Positions 33,814 to 43,595 are shown, numbered from the stretch's first letter. The stretch is DNA of 64,000 nucleotides from an uncultured Gammaproteobacteria bacterium (GCA_958295485.1 OY282354.1:3186042-3250041), one strand, 5' to 3'. The notes: generated from the letters alone by a model not told the origin. Numbers and translations are program-made.

Positions 33814-35013
33814 GTGACTGATTTTTCCTATGAAATCGAAGATATAGGGCTGGCGCAGCAAGGGCTGGAGCGCATGAACTGGGTACGCGAGCGAATGCCG
33901 ATATTGCGGCAGATAAAAACGGACTTCGCCAAGACGAGGCCCTTTGCCGGCCTGCGCATCGGTATCTGCCTGCACGTGGAAGCGAAGACCGGTATCTGGC
34001 TGGAGGCGCTGACCAGCGGCGGCGCGGCGATCGCCATCACCGGCAGTCCCGGAACCACCCAGGACGAGGTGGCCGCCGCGCTGGTCGCGGAGCGCGGCAT
34101 ACAAGTATTCGCCAAAAAAAGTGAAACTTTTAACCAGCACCTGGATTACGTGGCAAGGGTGTTATCGACCGAACCCGACCTGATTGTCGATAACGGCGCG
34201 GATATACACGCCCTGGCGCTTACCGGTCCGACTTTCTCCAGGGCAAAGTCAAGGATAATCGGCGCTACCGAAGAGACCACCAGCGGCGGTTTCCGTATAC
34301 GCGAGAACCTTGCCGATCACGCCTTCCCTACCATCATCATTAACGACAGCCGGGCAAAACGCATTATTGAAAATCGTTATGGCGTCGGCCAGTCGGTGGT
34401 TGACGGCATCATGCGTTGCTCCAACCTGCTGATCGGGGGCAAGCGGGCAACCGTGATCGGTTATGGTTACTGCGGCCAGGGTATCGCCCGCGCCCTGCGC
34501 GGCCTGGGTGCGCGCGTGACCATCGTCGATATCGATCCCCTCACGCGACTGGAAGCGCATACGGAGGGTTATCATACGACCGAGCTTGAAGAGGCCTTGT
34601 CGACCAGTGACATCGTGATCACCGTCACCGGCAGACCGGGCGCCCTGAAACGCGACCACCTGACGTTGATTAAAGATGGCGCCCTGGTATGCAACGCCGG
34701 CCATTTCGAAACCGAGATCGACCTGCCCGGCCTGCGTGACCTGGCCGCCGAATCGAACCGGATCATGCCAGACGTCCGGCAATTCAAACTGAACAACGGC
34801 AAAACCCTTTACCTGCTGGGCAAAGGCAACATGGTCAACCTGACCGCCGGTGACGGCAACCCCATCGAAGTAATGGACCTGGGGCTGGCGCTGCAATCCC
34901 TGTCCCTGGCCTGCCTCGCGGGCAACAGCCAATCATTGCCGGCGGGGCCACAGGCGACGCCAAGGGAAATTGAAAACGAAGTGGCCGTCAGGACCTTGCA
35001 GGCCTGGACGTAA
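33814..35013 (+). CDS. ahcY: S-adenosylhomocysteine hydrolase, short (archaeal/Thermotoga-like) type
   Basis: Splits S-adenosylhomocysteine into adenosine and homocysteine, using bound NAD. Seen: HVEAKTGIWLEAL, DNGADIHALAL, ATEETTSGGFR, IINDSRAKRIIENRYGVGQS, NAD motif TVIGYGYCGQGIARALRGLG, and VCNAGHFETEID. The length of about 399 residues lacks the insertions and the HYRY tail of the common bacterial enzyme. Start GTG 33814. The 183-bp leader shows no SAH riboswitch that I can make out. Two MetE-like genes lie nearby, which would fit methyl-group turnover. Confidence 0.92.
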   Translation: MTDFSYEIEDIGLAQQGLERMNWVRERMPILRQIKTDFAKTRPFAGLRIGICLHVEAKTGIWLEALTSGGAAIAITGSPGTTQDEVAAALVAERGIQVFAKKSETFNQHLDYVARVLSTEPDLIVDNGADIHALALTGPTFSRAKSRIIGATEETTSGGFRIRENLADHAFPTIIINDSRAKRIIENRYGVGQSVVDGIMRCSNLLIGGKRATVIGYGYCGQGIARALRGLGARVTIVDIDPLTRLEAHTEGYHTTELEEALSTSDIVITVTGRPGALKRDHLTLIKDGALVCNAGHFETEIDLPGLRDLAAESNRIMPDVRQFKLNNGKTLYLLGKGNMVNLTAGDGNPIEVMDLGLALQSLSLACLAGNSQSLPAGPQATPREIENEVAVRTLQAWT

Positions 35014-35055
35014 AAACAGCCCCCAAGCTCCCTTTCGGCGAACAGCGGGAGCGCC
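35012..35055. repeat. Half copy of the dispersed palindromic element (copy E)
   Basis: Seen: AAAAACAGCCCCCAAGCTCC followed by CTTTCGGCGAACAGCGGGAG, the right half of the short element form. It sits between the convergent ahcY and dioxygenase genes and could also form part of a terminator. Confidence 0.6.
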
Positions 35056-35064
35056 TGTTTTTCT

Positions 35065-36033
35065 TCAGTCGTCCTTGATTTCACCGATAACTTTCAGCAC
35101 TTCCTCTTTGTTGGCTTCAATTTGTGGAGACATCATCAGCTTTGTCCCAAGCGTTTCAAAAGGTTCATCACAAGTGAAAGCAGGTTTGTGTGAACAACAG
35201 GCTTCAAACAAGGCGCCGGAGGGTGTACGGACATAAATTGAATCGAAATAGCCACGATCTTTCACGTCGGAAAAATCCGTATAACCGAGTCCCTCGGTAA
35301 AAAACTTGATCGCGTCCTGCTCTTTTCGGCTGGGCACATTATAGGCCATGTGATGGATGGCGCCTTCTCCCACGGTCCAGGAGCCCGGTTTACGATCTGG
35401 TTCAATTTCAAAATCCGTATAGGCGCCGGTGCCACCTTCACCCATCGCGTAACGAACCATATTGCCGTCGTCCGCTTCCTTTCGGGAGCCCCATGCCACC
35501 TCCAAAAACTCTTCCATGAACTCCATGTCGCGGGTGGAAACACCGGCCGCGTGGGTGCCGCGGATCATGTTTTCAGCCGGCACAGGTCCGGCGGAATGGG
35601 GCGCTCGCGTATCGTCACTGACCCCGACAATGGATAGGCGAATGTTGTGCGGGGAACGAAAATCGAGATGTTTTTCACCAAAACGTTCGCTCTCCGTCAC
35701 TTCAAAACCATGTTCCTTGAGGCGTTTATTCCAGTAAGGCAACGAAGATTCAGGTACGGACAGACTCACAAAACTGACCTGTCCACTGCCTTCCCTGGCC
35801 TTTACGCCGATGTGAGCTACCGGGAAAGTAGTGAGCAGCGTACTTTCCTCGCCGACATCATTGCCGTAATACAGGTGGTAAACCGGCATTGCCCCGTCGT
35901 AGAACAAAGTGCGCTTGACGCATTTCAGGCCCAGGACCTTGGTATGAAAATCGAAGTCTTCCTGCGCGCTGCCGACACCGATCGTGATATGGTGATGACC
36001 GGTCAAACTTGTACCAGGTGATTTTTCGGGCAT
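35065..36033 (-). CDS. PcpA/LinE-like (chloro)hydroquinone ring-cleaving dioxygenase, VOC superfamily
   Basis: Fe(II) enzymes of this group open hydroquinones between the hydroxyl-bearing and the neighbouring carbon. Seen: LTGHHHITIGVGSAQEDFDF at the N-terminus, KRTLFYDGAMPVYHLYY, GSWTVGEGAIHHMAYN and YVRTPSGALFEACCSH, with two His and one Glu at the positions of the PcpA iron ligands; 322 residues. The neighbours do not indicate the natural substrate. It is distinct from the catechol dioxygenase at 10.4 kb. MhqO-type quinone detoxification is an alternative role. Confidence 0.85.
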   Translation of the reverse strand: MPEKSPGTSLTGHHHITIGVGSAQEDFDFHTKVLGLKCVKRTLFYDGAMPVYHLYYGNDVGEESTLLTTFPVAHIGVKAREGSGQVSFVSLSVPESSLPYWNKRLKEHGFEVTESERFGEKHLDFRSPHNIRLSIVGVSDDTRAPHSAGPVPAENMIRGTHAAGVSTRDMEFMEEFLEVAWGSRKEADDGNMVRYAMGEGGTGAYTDFEIEPDRKPGSWTVGEGAIHHMAYNVPSRKEQDAIKFFTEGLGYTDFSDVKDRGYFDSIYVRTPSGALFEACCSHKPAFTCDEPFETLGTKLMMSPQIEANKEEVLKVIGEIKDD

Positions 36034-36241
36034 GCTGTTTCTCCTGTTTGTAAAGATAATATTGCCATTTTCCGCCAGGGTATAAGTTTACACTACCTGG
36101 CGTTATTCATTACAATACCACGACTACACAGTTCGCTTGGCCAGCGTCCGCCAGCAGCGCAAACCGCGATGACAAAACCCGTCATATCACGATTTGTCAT
36201 GTCCACATTACTGGGGATACGATAGTCGATTGAAACCAAAC

Positions 36242-36290
36242 GCTGACTTGAATAGCGGAATCGTTGCCGGGGGCAAGTCAGCATTTTTAT
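36242..36290 (+). terminator. Hairpin followed by T-rich run upstream of a MetE-like gene
   Basis: Seen: GCTGACTTG .. CAAGTCAGC, perfect 9-bp arms with a 23-base loop, then atttttattta. It reads as a plus-strand intrinsic terminator, yet no plus-strand gene ends nearby; it sits 44 bp before the MetE-like gene, so it may be an attenuator in that gene's leader. Confidence 0.5.
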
Positions 36291-36333
36291 TTATCCGGTA
36301 TTGAAAACACCTGAACCTGGAGCAAATAATAAC

Positions 36334-37437
36334 ATGTCGAGAGTTAATGGTTCGGTCTTATTAGTCGGCAGTATTCCGGGAAACAGCGCCGCTGAGGTGA
36401 TACGGTTTTGTGCGACTGAACTGGGAGGGCGATTAAGTTTATTTCCTGATGGCGAGACAGGGTTCAGAAAAATCTGGATCAACTATCTTGCCGCAACAAT
36501 CTATAATTCCAATGACGCGCTGGAAACAATCAATCAACCTGAGCCTGTTAACCCGGGTGATCCTGATGAATGGCGCGAAACAAACGATCACTGGGTCCCG
36601 AAAGGCTACCATGACCATTGGCAGTTCAAGGTCAAGCAAGCCGGGAACGTCCATTTTGATGAGCTGGGCTATGCCAAAGAGGCCGTGGCTTCCTACCAGG
36701 TTTTCAAGCAACTGCGTGAGGAAGGTCTTGTCTCAAATGAGCAACGCTTTCTGGTATGCATGCCCATGTGTGAATCTGCCGTGCGGCCATTTCTGGGGCA
36801 GGCTGGGGTGACTGATTACGATGAGATGTCGAAAGCGTATACAGACGCCATGTCCAGGGAGATACCGAGAATGCTGGAAAACATCCCGGCAAGTGACTTG
36901 GGGATTCAATGGGACATTTGCATGGAAATGCTGGCAGTCGATTCGAATGATCAACACCCGGCATTATTTCCATGGGCGCCCAGGGGTGGGGCCATGGAGC
37001 GTTACTGCGATACGGTAAAGACCTACTCGAACTTCATACCCGAGGAAACTGTTTTGGGCTTGCATTTCTGTTATGGCGACCTGGGCCATAAACATGCGAT
37101 AGAACCCCAAAACCTGGCCAATGCGACGCGGATTGCCGCAGAATCTGTAAGGGCGATAGATCGCTCAATTGATTATTGTCATATCCCGGTACCTCGGGAG
37201 CGTCACGACGATGCCTATTTTGAAGCGTTATCAGGTTGGCCCGAAAATGCCGGAAAATTATTCATTGGTCTCGTCCACCATACAGACGGCATAGCCAGCA
37301 CAAGACGGAGATTGGAGACCGCGCAGCGTCATATCAGTAACTTCGGCATCGCCACTGAATGCGGCTTCGGTCGCCGGCCCAGGGAAACAATCCATGAGTT
37401 GATGCATATCCATCGTCAGGTTGCCGATTTACTCTGA
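36334..37437 (+). CDS. MetE/UROD-superfamily protein (cobalamin-independent methyltransferase-like)
   Basis: Seen: 367 residues from ATG 36334; VLLVGSIPGNS at the N-terminus, FPDGETGFRKIWI, GIQWDICMEMLA, GLHFCYGDLGHKH and ATECGFGRRP. The HxC and later Cys pattern resembles the zinc site of MetE-type methyltransferases, in a single-domain form. The methyl donor and acceptor are unknown. A TTG at 36301 would add 11 residues. The preceding hairpin may control it. Neighbouring ahcY and another MetE-like gene suggest a methyl-transfer or demethylation theme (inference). Confidence 0.7.
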   Translation: MSRVNGSVLLVGSIPGNSAAEVIRFCATELGGRLSLFPDGETGFRKIWINYLAATIYNSNDALETINQPEPVNPGDPDEWRETNDHWVPKGYHDHWQFKVKQAGNVHFDELGYAKEAVASYQVFKQLREEGLVSNEQRFLVCMPMCESAVRPFLGQAGVTDYDEMSKAYTDAMSREIPRMLENIPASDLGIQWDICMEMLAVDSNDQHPALFPWAPRGGAMERYCDTVKTYSNFIPEETVLGLHFCYGDLGHKHAIEPQNLANATRIAAESVRAIDRSIDYCHIPVPRERHDDAYFEALSGWPENAGKLFIGLVHHTDGIASTRRRLETAQRHISNFGIATECGFGRRPRETIHELMHIHRQVADLL

Positions 37438-37694
37438 CCCGACTATCAGGAGGCGCCGTTTAACGGTTCCCAAGCATGACTGGGGGTCAGGATGTATTTG
37501 TGTACTGCTTAATCAGGCATCAGGAATAACGGAGAGTTAAGCATAGGGCCGAGATCCTGAAAATTGTAGCTTATGCTACCACCGAACCAGCGGGGGTTTG
37601 CGAACGTACCCCCACTAAAGCCGATGAAGCTGGCGTCAAGCCCTGATATGATGAATTTTCCTGAATGGTTCGTGGTACAAGATTGGGGAGAGGG

Positions 37695-38825
37695 TCACAC
37701 GCCGCCCCACACATCATTGGCGACATCGACGATCAGTGACAGCTTGGCACGCTGGTGTTCCCCGGTCACCGGGTTGCCCAGGAACATGCTGGCGAAACCA
37801 CATTGTGGGCTCAGGCAAAGGTTTTCCACAGGCACGAATTTACCAGCCTGCTCAATTCGTTGCTTGACATCGCTGCTGTCTTCGAGAGCCGGGGTCTTGG
37901 AAGAAATCAGCCCGAGTACAACCGTTTTATGCCGCGGCATGAATCGAAGCGGCTCAAAAGTGCCGGCGCGTGACGAGTCATACTCAAGGAAAAACGCGTC
38001 AACTTCCAGCTGGTTGAACAATTTCTCTGCGACGGCATCGTAGCCTCCGGAAGCAAGCCAGTGTCCCCGGTTGTTGCCACGACAGAGATGCGTCGCAATT
38101 ACGACTCCATCCGGACGGTCCTGCAACGCCAGATTGATAGCTCGAATATAGGTATCCAGTAGTTCTTGCGGGTCGTCACCACGTTCCTGCAGGCGACCTC
38201 GCACATCATCATCCAGAAGCATCGTGAACGCACAATCATCGACCTGTACATACCGACATCCAAGCTTTGCCAGTTGGGCCAGTTCCTGTTGGTATATCAG
38301 CGCCAGATCTTCCCAGAATTCACCAAGGTCGGGATAGACAGTTTTACTGATGGCTGCCCTGCCGCCAAAAATGTGAGCCATGTTCGGTGAGGGTAAGGTC
38401 GCCTTGGCGGTTCTTCTGGTCTTGCTCGCCAGAAACGTATATGCGTCTGTTGTAATTCCTGTATGAGGTTGGAGTTTCGCGTCGAAATGCGGTGTCGGCG
38501 TGGGAAGTTTATGTCCTTTGCTATCCACGAATGTTCCTTCGACGAATTTTATGGACGCGCCATCCAATTCCAGCATGAAGTCCTGGAACCAGGAGCGACG
38601 GCGAAACTCTCCATCCGTGATGCCTTGCAGGCCAACGTTCTCCTGCATTTTGATAACCTCGGTTATACATTCGTCCTCCAGATTTCGAAGTTCGTCCTTA
38701 GCAAGGCTTCCCTTGCGCTCACTGTAAACGTCTCCCTCCAGCCGCTCCCGTGCCTCGAGGAGGATGTTCGGTCTTAGAAGACTTCCGACGTGTTCAGCAC
38801 GAAAAGGTGGATTCAATCTGGACAT
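37695..38825 (-). CDS. MetE C-terminal-like methyltransferase (YxjG/YxjH type)
   Basis: Seen: 376 residues; start block FRAEHVGSLLRPNILLEARE, TDGEFRRRSWFQDFM, and a complete zinc set H246 and C248 (ATHLCRGNNRG), E281 (FFLEYDSS) and C342 (LSPQCGFAS). YxjG/YxjH-type proteins move methyl groups to homocysteine or related thiols without cobalamin. It is convergent with the other MetE-like gene. Homocysteine from AhcY would be a plausible acceptor. Confidence 0.85.
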   Translation of the reverse strand: MSRLNPPFRAEHVGSLLRPNILLEARERLEGDVYSERKGSLAKDELRNLEDECITEVIKMQENVGLQGITDGEFRRRSWFQDFMLELDGASIKFVEGTFVDSKGHKLPTPTPHFDAKLQPHTGITTDAYTFLASKTRRTAKATLPSPNMAHIFGGRAAISKTVYPDLGEFWEDLALIYQQELAQLAKLGCRYVQVDDCAFTMLLDDDVRGRLQERGDDPQELLDTYIRAINLALQDRPDGVVIATHLCRGNNRGHWLASGGYDAVAEKLFNQLEVDAFFLEYDSSRAGTFEPLRFMPRHKTVVLGLISSKTPALEDSSDVKQRIEQAGKFVPVENLCLSPQCGFASMFLGNPVTGEHQRAKLSLIVDVANDVWGGV

Positions 38826-38924
38826 TGGATATTGTGCTCCGCGTTATAGTTGGCCGATTGTTGTTATTTTAAGCGTATTCCTGCCACCTACAGTTTTGGT
38901 TGGGATAAAACCCGTTTGACGGGG

Positions 38925-39923
38925 TCAGCGGCGGAGGTCTCGAAGCCGGGCGCGGAAATCCGCCTCGTCTTCGCATTGAAGCAAGGCATCTATCACCGCT
39001 TCGTCGCTTACTCCTGTCAAGTCCAAGCTTCTGGCATCGCGCCCCAGGACCTTGCGCATGAGTATTTTCAGGGTCTCGGCGCGTCCCTCAGCGCGCCCCT
39101 CGGCGTACCCCTCAGCGCGTCCCTCGGTTTGTCCTTTCGCGCGCCCTTCCTCGCGTTGCCAGTGAAGCCAGGGCGTGTCGTCCGGGCCGGTGCCTTCCCG
39201 CTCGCCCAATGCCCGGCTCACCCGCGCCAACACCCGTCCGGTCGCCGCCGATAAGACCGGCTCGTTCAGCGCCACGTGGATCTCCGCCGCCGTCCAGCCC
39301 GGAAACGCCCGACTCACTGTTGCCGGCCGGTATACACCTTCCGCCAACAGATGAATGCTGAGCCCCGGCCGCCGGCTCGCCGCCCGACTCGCCGACGCCG
39401 CCTCCGGCACATCTACCCACACTTCCGGGAAACCCCACTCCTCGTATAACCCCAACTTCCCCCGGCGCACGTCCGTCGTGTTGTCCACCTCCAACACCAC
39501 GTCCGGCAAGTCATGCTCACCCACCACGATGCCGTCCGTCTCCGGCAGCCGCGCCTGCTCCGGATGCAGGTACACTGCCTGGTCCGCCTGCAGAATGCGC
39601 CAACGCTCGCCCTGTACGCGACGCAACTCCAAGTCTACCGCCCCGCAGCACTCAATGGGGGCGCCGCGCACCGCAGCTATCACCGCACAAAGCTTCGGCA
39701 AGTCCTGGGAAGGGTGTTCATGGGCCATGCCGGGGGGTTCGCGCACGACCCAGGCGATCTCCGTATCGGCGTCCCAGTACTCCAACCGCTCCTCATAAGC
39801 ATTCATGTCTTCCCGCGTAACGGTAACGGGCTTACAGCCGGGAAATTCCGGCGCGGGCCTGGTGGGTTGGGAATATGATTGCGGCTGGCGTTGCGCCGTT
39901 GCAGAATCTGCACGTAGCTTCAT
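38925..39923 (-). CDS. Uma2-family protein with C-terminal glycine/glutamate repeats
   Basis: Uma2 (DUF820) proteins have a PD-(D/E)XK-like nuclease core and often occur in many copies in cyanobacteria and mobile regions. Seen: core DVVLEVDNTTDVRRGKLGLY and EEWGFPEVWVDVP; C-terminal repeated EGRAEG units (about residues 255-285), then a helical tail. Start ATG 39923 has an AGGAGGT ribosome site 6 bp upstream. 332 residues. Role unknown. Confidence 0.8.
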   Translation of the reverse strand: MKLRADSATAQRQPQSYSQPTRPAPEFPGCKPVTVTREDMNAYEERLEYWDADTEIAWVVREPPGMAHEHPSQDLPKLCAVIAAVRGAPIECCGAVDLELRRVQGERWRILQADQAVYLHPEQARLPETDGIVVGEHDLPDVVLEVDNTTDVRRGKLGLYEEWGFPEVWVDVPEAASASRAASRRPGLSIHLLAEGVYRPATVSRAFPGWTAAEIHVALNEPVLSAATGRVLARVSRALGEREGTGPDDTPWLHWQREEGRAKGQTEGRAEGYAEGRAEGRAETLKILMRKVLGRDARSLDLTGVSDEAVIDALLQCEDEADFRARLRDLRR

Positions 39924-40353
39924 CTCGGACCTCCTTTCTCTGCGTATGTGATGACTCGTGTATAGATGGCCGGTCTCCTGCGACCTTGAGCTAAAGCGTA
40001 GCAAAAACAACGCTCAGGTCAAGTGATTTTTCACCTGTCGACAAGGAAAGTTTGAAGTTTGAAAGGGGGTAGGGGTATTTTCTCGTCACCTGCCAGTTGG
40101 GATATTCCTGCCTGAACAGATCCTTCCGTTTCGTTCCGTCAACGACATCCGGATGCCAAGCGGGACGCTTGGCAAGCGACGCCACGTGCGCATCCCATCC
40201 GCTACGCGACTGAAAGACCATGTCAGCATTACGGGACCGAGCAATGATACAACGGAGGGAAGTTTGAGGTGGGGGGTTTGAAGTGTGAAAGGAGTGTCGC
40301 AAAAGGGACGCTGGGAAGGCCCGCCTGTCCCGGGCTTGAACCGGGGGCAGGCT
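39924..40353. other. 430-bp interval, no firm gene
   Basis: Upstream of the Uma2 gene. A minus-strand frame (39991-40302, about 103 residues) contains SGWDAHVASLAKRPAWHPDV and EYPNWQVTRKYPYPLSNFK but matches nothing I know; it may be a gene remnant. Two copies of a tttgaagtttgaaag-like motif occur at about 40048 and 40272. Confidence 0.35.
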
Positions 40354-41601
40354 TCACTTGTTTTTTTCCCAATCGGGATACTTCCCCATGAAAGCGGTCA
40401 TGATGACGGCCAAAATGTTTATGCCAACGCATATCGTCAGAATACTGACATAGGAACCGGTGGTATCAAAGCCGATGCCAAAGGCAAGGGGTCCTATTGC
40501 CGTACCTGTCAGCACTGCGGAGAATAACAAACCATAAGTCGTGCCGAATGATTTCAGGCCGAAATAACGACCGGCTAAATAGGCAAGCAAATCCACTTCG
40601 GCGCCCAGGCTGAGACCCACGCAAATCGCGCCGATAAAGGCCATGGCGTCAACCGCGCCCAGCGCAAAGATGGCCATGCCCACCGCGGATAAACTGAAAA
40701 ATACCATGCCGACGTAGGGGGCAAAAAAGCGGTCGATCAAAAATCCAATCAATATGCGGCTGAAGAATATGGTGATGCCTGCCGTCGCGGCGACCGCGGC
40801 TGCCGTCGCGGTATCCATGCCCCTGTCCGAGAGCATGGGCGCCAGGTGGGCTAACATGCCGTTTAACACGAATGACAATACGACAAAGATTGCGACCAAC
40901 ATCCAAAATTCACGATGCCTCAAGATTTCTTTCACCTCCAGACCCACATCTTTTTTTGTCGCATCAGGAACTTCGCCAGTCGTTTCTCCATCGGGCTTCA
41001 GGCCCATATCGGCGGGTGACTCTTTCAGGAAAAAGTAAACGAGGGGGAAAGCGATAAATATGACTATCCCACTCAAGGCATAGTACCCATAACGCCAACC
41101 TGCATTATCGATCAGGTATTGCAAGAGTAATGGCACGTAAGCAAAACCCAGACCAATACCGGCGATGGAAATACCGATAGCCAAACCACGATATTTAAAA
41201 AACCAGGCGGATACGATCGGCATATAAGACACACTGTTCGTACCCGCCGCGATCGTGCCGATAAGCAGGAATATCAACGTCAACTGCCACAGTTCGGATA
41301 CGAATGTGGGAATGGCGGCCAAACACAGCGCGAATGTGACCAATGACGGGAATAAAATTAATCGCGAACCATGTTTATCGACAAAACGACCGATGAAAGG
41401 AAGAGAGATCGCGGTCGCAACGACTAACAGGGTTAAACACGCGCTGATTTGTGTCCGCTCCCAGCCGAATTCCGTTTCAAAGGGTATGATGAATAAACCC
41501 AGGGCTGCGAAGGCAAACGTGCCGGGACCGGTAGATATACACAACATGGCGGCCCCGACTACAAACCACCCGAAAAAAATACCCTGTTTTTGCTGTTTCA
41601 T
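40354..41601 (-). CDS. MFS transporter, monocarboxylate/OFA-like
   Basis: Seen: 415 residues, 12 predicted helices, N-terminal FFGWFVVGAAMLCISTGPGT, loop 2-3 motif GRFVDKHGSRLIL, central charged loop (residues about 205-225) and DRGMDTATAA. The family moves small carboxylates with protons. Gene order gives no specific substrate, but the aromatic and methyl-transfer genes around it make an organic acid likely. Confidence 0.85.
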   Translation of the reverse strand: MKQQKQGIFFGWFVVGAAMLCISTGPGTFAFAALGLFIIPFETEFGWERTQISACLTLLVVATAISLPFIGRFVDKHGSRLILFPSLVTFALCLAAIPTFVSELWQLTLIFLLIGTIAAGTNSVSYMPIVSAWFFKYRGLAIGISIAGIGLGFAYVPLLLQYLIDNAGWRYGYYALSGIVIFIAFPLVYFFLKESPADMGLKPDGETTGEVPDATKKDVGLEVKEILRHREFWMLVAIFVVLSFVLNGMLAHLAPMLSDRGMDTATAAAVAATAGITIFFSRILIGFLIDRFFAPYVGMVFFSLSAVGMAIFALGAVDAMAFIGAICVGLSLGAEVDLLAYLAGRYFGLKSFGTTYGLLFSAVLTGTAIGPLAFGIGFDTTGSYVSILTICVGINILAVIMTAFMGKYPDWEKNK

Positions 41602-41755
41602 ATTTTCATGCCTTCCTGTGATTTTTTCTTTTCTATCAAAATCAACGACTTACAGGCATTAATTTTGGCGATACATCCCTGTATCGCAGGAAACTCCGAA
41701 TAAGTCAGAGTTTCCTTAATATATTAGTCACAAGCATAATAGTGTGAAGTATGAA

Positions 41756-41790
41756 GTTCCCGCTGTTCGTTGAAAGCGGGAACTGCTGCC
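41756..41790. repeat. Short fragment of the dispersed palindromic element
   Basis: Seen: GTTCCCGCTGTTCGTTGAAA followed by GCGGGAACTGC: only the outer arms of the element, brought together. It forms a small hairpin between the MFS and mutL genes. Confidence 0.6.
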
Positions 41791-41858
41791 CCAACCTTCC
41801 GGGTTTTGCCCCGTTTGATGCGGGGACATGCTCGTTGAGATATGCGGGTGGGCCAGGC

Positions 41859-43595
41859 TCAGCTATCTATCAACTTGCTGATTTCATCCACGGATATAGT
41901 CCGCCATAGTCCTTTATGGTGTTTCTGCGTGGTATCCAGGTCGGTTCGGTCCAAGTCATTCAACAAAGACTGCATCCTGGCGCTTGATAGCGCATCTACA
42001 CTTACCCGCATGTTTTTTGTCATGGATTCCAATAATTCACTCCCGGGATTTTCATTGACGCGCAGGCTCTCCAGCCCGATCAATACCGACCTGACCAGTG
42101 ATTTGACATCGGCGTCCTCAAGCAAGGCCGGAATTGCTTTAATGACGATCGCGCCGGCAGAAATGATTCTTAACGATATGCCAATTTCTTCCAATTCACC
42201 TGAGTATTTCTCGACAAGTTCAACCTGCGCGGGGTTGGCTTCAGTCTCGACGGGAACCAGCAAGGGCCGGTGACGGATTGCTTTATTCAGGTAATCCTTC
42301 TTTAATCGATACTTCAAAATATATTCGGTTGCCGCCTGAAAGTTCAGCAGAACATATTCATGCTCTCTTTGCGCCAACACAATCCAGTTTCCCAACGCCG
42401 CCACCGGCGCGCCAAGCCCGGCATTATTCGTCAGAAGATCATCCTGCTTCTTCTTGTGCGTGATATGTTGGTAGAACAAGCCCGGCTCCTTCACCTGGAA
42501 ATACCGGTTCTGAACCGGGCGCGCGGCATGAATCGCCGGAGCGCCCCCGGGCAATTCCCCGGGCAACTCGTTGTCAACCGTCAAATCAAGCGTACCCGCG
42601 GCTTTCAACGCATCTCGCAAACTGGCATTAATGAAATCATGCACGTTCCTCGTATTTTTGAACCTGATTTCACTCTTGGTCGGATGAACATTGATATCCG
42701 TGACCGCCGGGTCAAGCTCCAGGTGCAACAGGTATGACGGATATCGACCTGTCGGCAGGGTATCGCCGAAGGCCGAACGGACCGCGTGGAAAATTTTTTT
42801 ATCCCGGACTACCCTGCCGTTGACAAAGCAGAATTGCCGGTCGGATTGACTGCGGCTGAGGTCGCCGCCCCCCAACCAGCCCCACAATTTCATGCCTTCA
42901 GATTCATAATTCACCGTTAACGATTTGCTTAAAAATTGCTTGCCGAAAACGTCAACCACCCTTTCACTCAAGTCAGCCTGGCAGGCGCGATAACGCGAGA
43001 CTATCTTGTTGTTATGGCTCAACTTGAAAGTAATATTGAACCGGCTGCAAGCCACGCGTTTAACCACTTCGACAATTTGCAGAAACTCCGTCCTCTGACT
43101 CCGCATGAATTTGCGCCGCGCCGGAGTGGATTGAAAAATATTTGCCGCTTCTATCGTGGTTCCCCCGGAGCGCGCCGCAGGTTTAAGGGTTGAGCTGCCG
43201 CTTATCGGATCGATTGACAGGGACCAGGCTGATTCAGACTGGGCGACCCTGGAGGTAAGTAAAAATCTCGAAACCGCCGCAATACTGGCCAGCGCCTCAC
43301 CACGAAATCCCAAGCTGGTTATACAATCCAGGTCCGATTGTGTACTGAGTTTACTGGTGCTGTGACGGCGTAGCGCCAGTTCAATGTCATCGGGATGGAT
43401 GCCGTGGCCGTCATCGCTGACCGATATGCGCTTATGGCCGCCATCGACTATATCAATATCTATATTATTGGCGCCGGAATCAATGCTGTTGTCCAGCAAC
43501 TCCTTCACAACGGCTGCCGGCCGTTCTATCACTTCTCCCGCTGCGATCTGGCTTGCCAGGGTTGCGGGGAGTTCAGTGATCCTTGGTACTTCCAT
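41859..43595 (-). CDS. mutL: DNA mismatch repair protein MutL
   Basis: Links MutS mismatch recognition to strand removal. Seen: GHKL ATPase motifs VVKELLDNSIDSGA, SDDGHGIHPDD and TSLGFRGEALASIAAV; transducer domain with NGRVVRDK and DINVHPTKSEIRF; C-terminal dimerisation domain. The usual C-terminal block LLDxHAAHER is here LLNFQAATEY and no metal-binding endonuclease motif is visible. 578 residues. It is the last gene of the orn-nnr-tsaE-amiC-mutL run; miaA and hfq, which commonly follow, are absent. Confidence 0.96.
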   Translation of the reverse strand: MEVPRITELPATLASQIAAGEVIERPAAVVKELLDNSIDSGANNIDIDIVDGGHKRISVSDDGHGIHPDDIELALRRHSTSKLSTQSDLDCITSLGFRGEALASIAAVSRFLLTSRVAQSESAWSLSIDPISGSSTLKPAARSGGTTIEAANIFQSTPARRKFMRSQRTEFLQIVEVVKRVACSRFNITFKLSHNNKIVSRYRACQADLSERVVDVFGKQFLSKSLTVNYESEGMKLWGWLGGGDLSRSQSDRQFCFVNGRVVRDKKIFHAVRSAFGDTLPTGRYPSYLLHLELDPAVTDINVHPTKSEIRFKNTRNVHDFINASLRDALKAAGTLDLTVDNELPGELPGGAPAIHAARPVQNRYFQVKEPGLFYQHITHKKKQDDLLTNNAGLGAPVAALGNWIVLAQREHEYVLLNFQAATEYILKYRLKKDYLNKAIRHRPLLVPVETEANPAQVELVEKYSGELEEIGISLRIISAGAIVIKAIPALLEDADVKSLVRSVLIGLESLRVNENPGSELLESMTKNMRVSVDALSSARMQSLLNDLDRTDLDTTQKHHKGLWRTISVDEISKLIDS

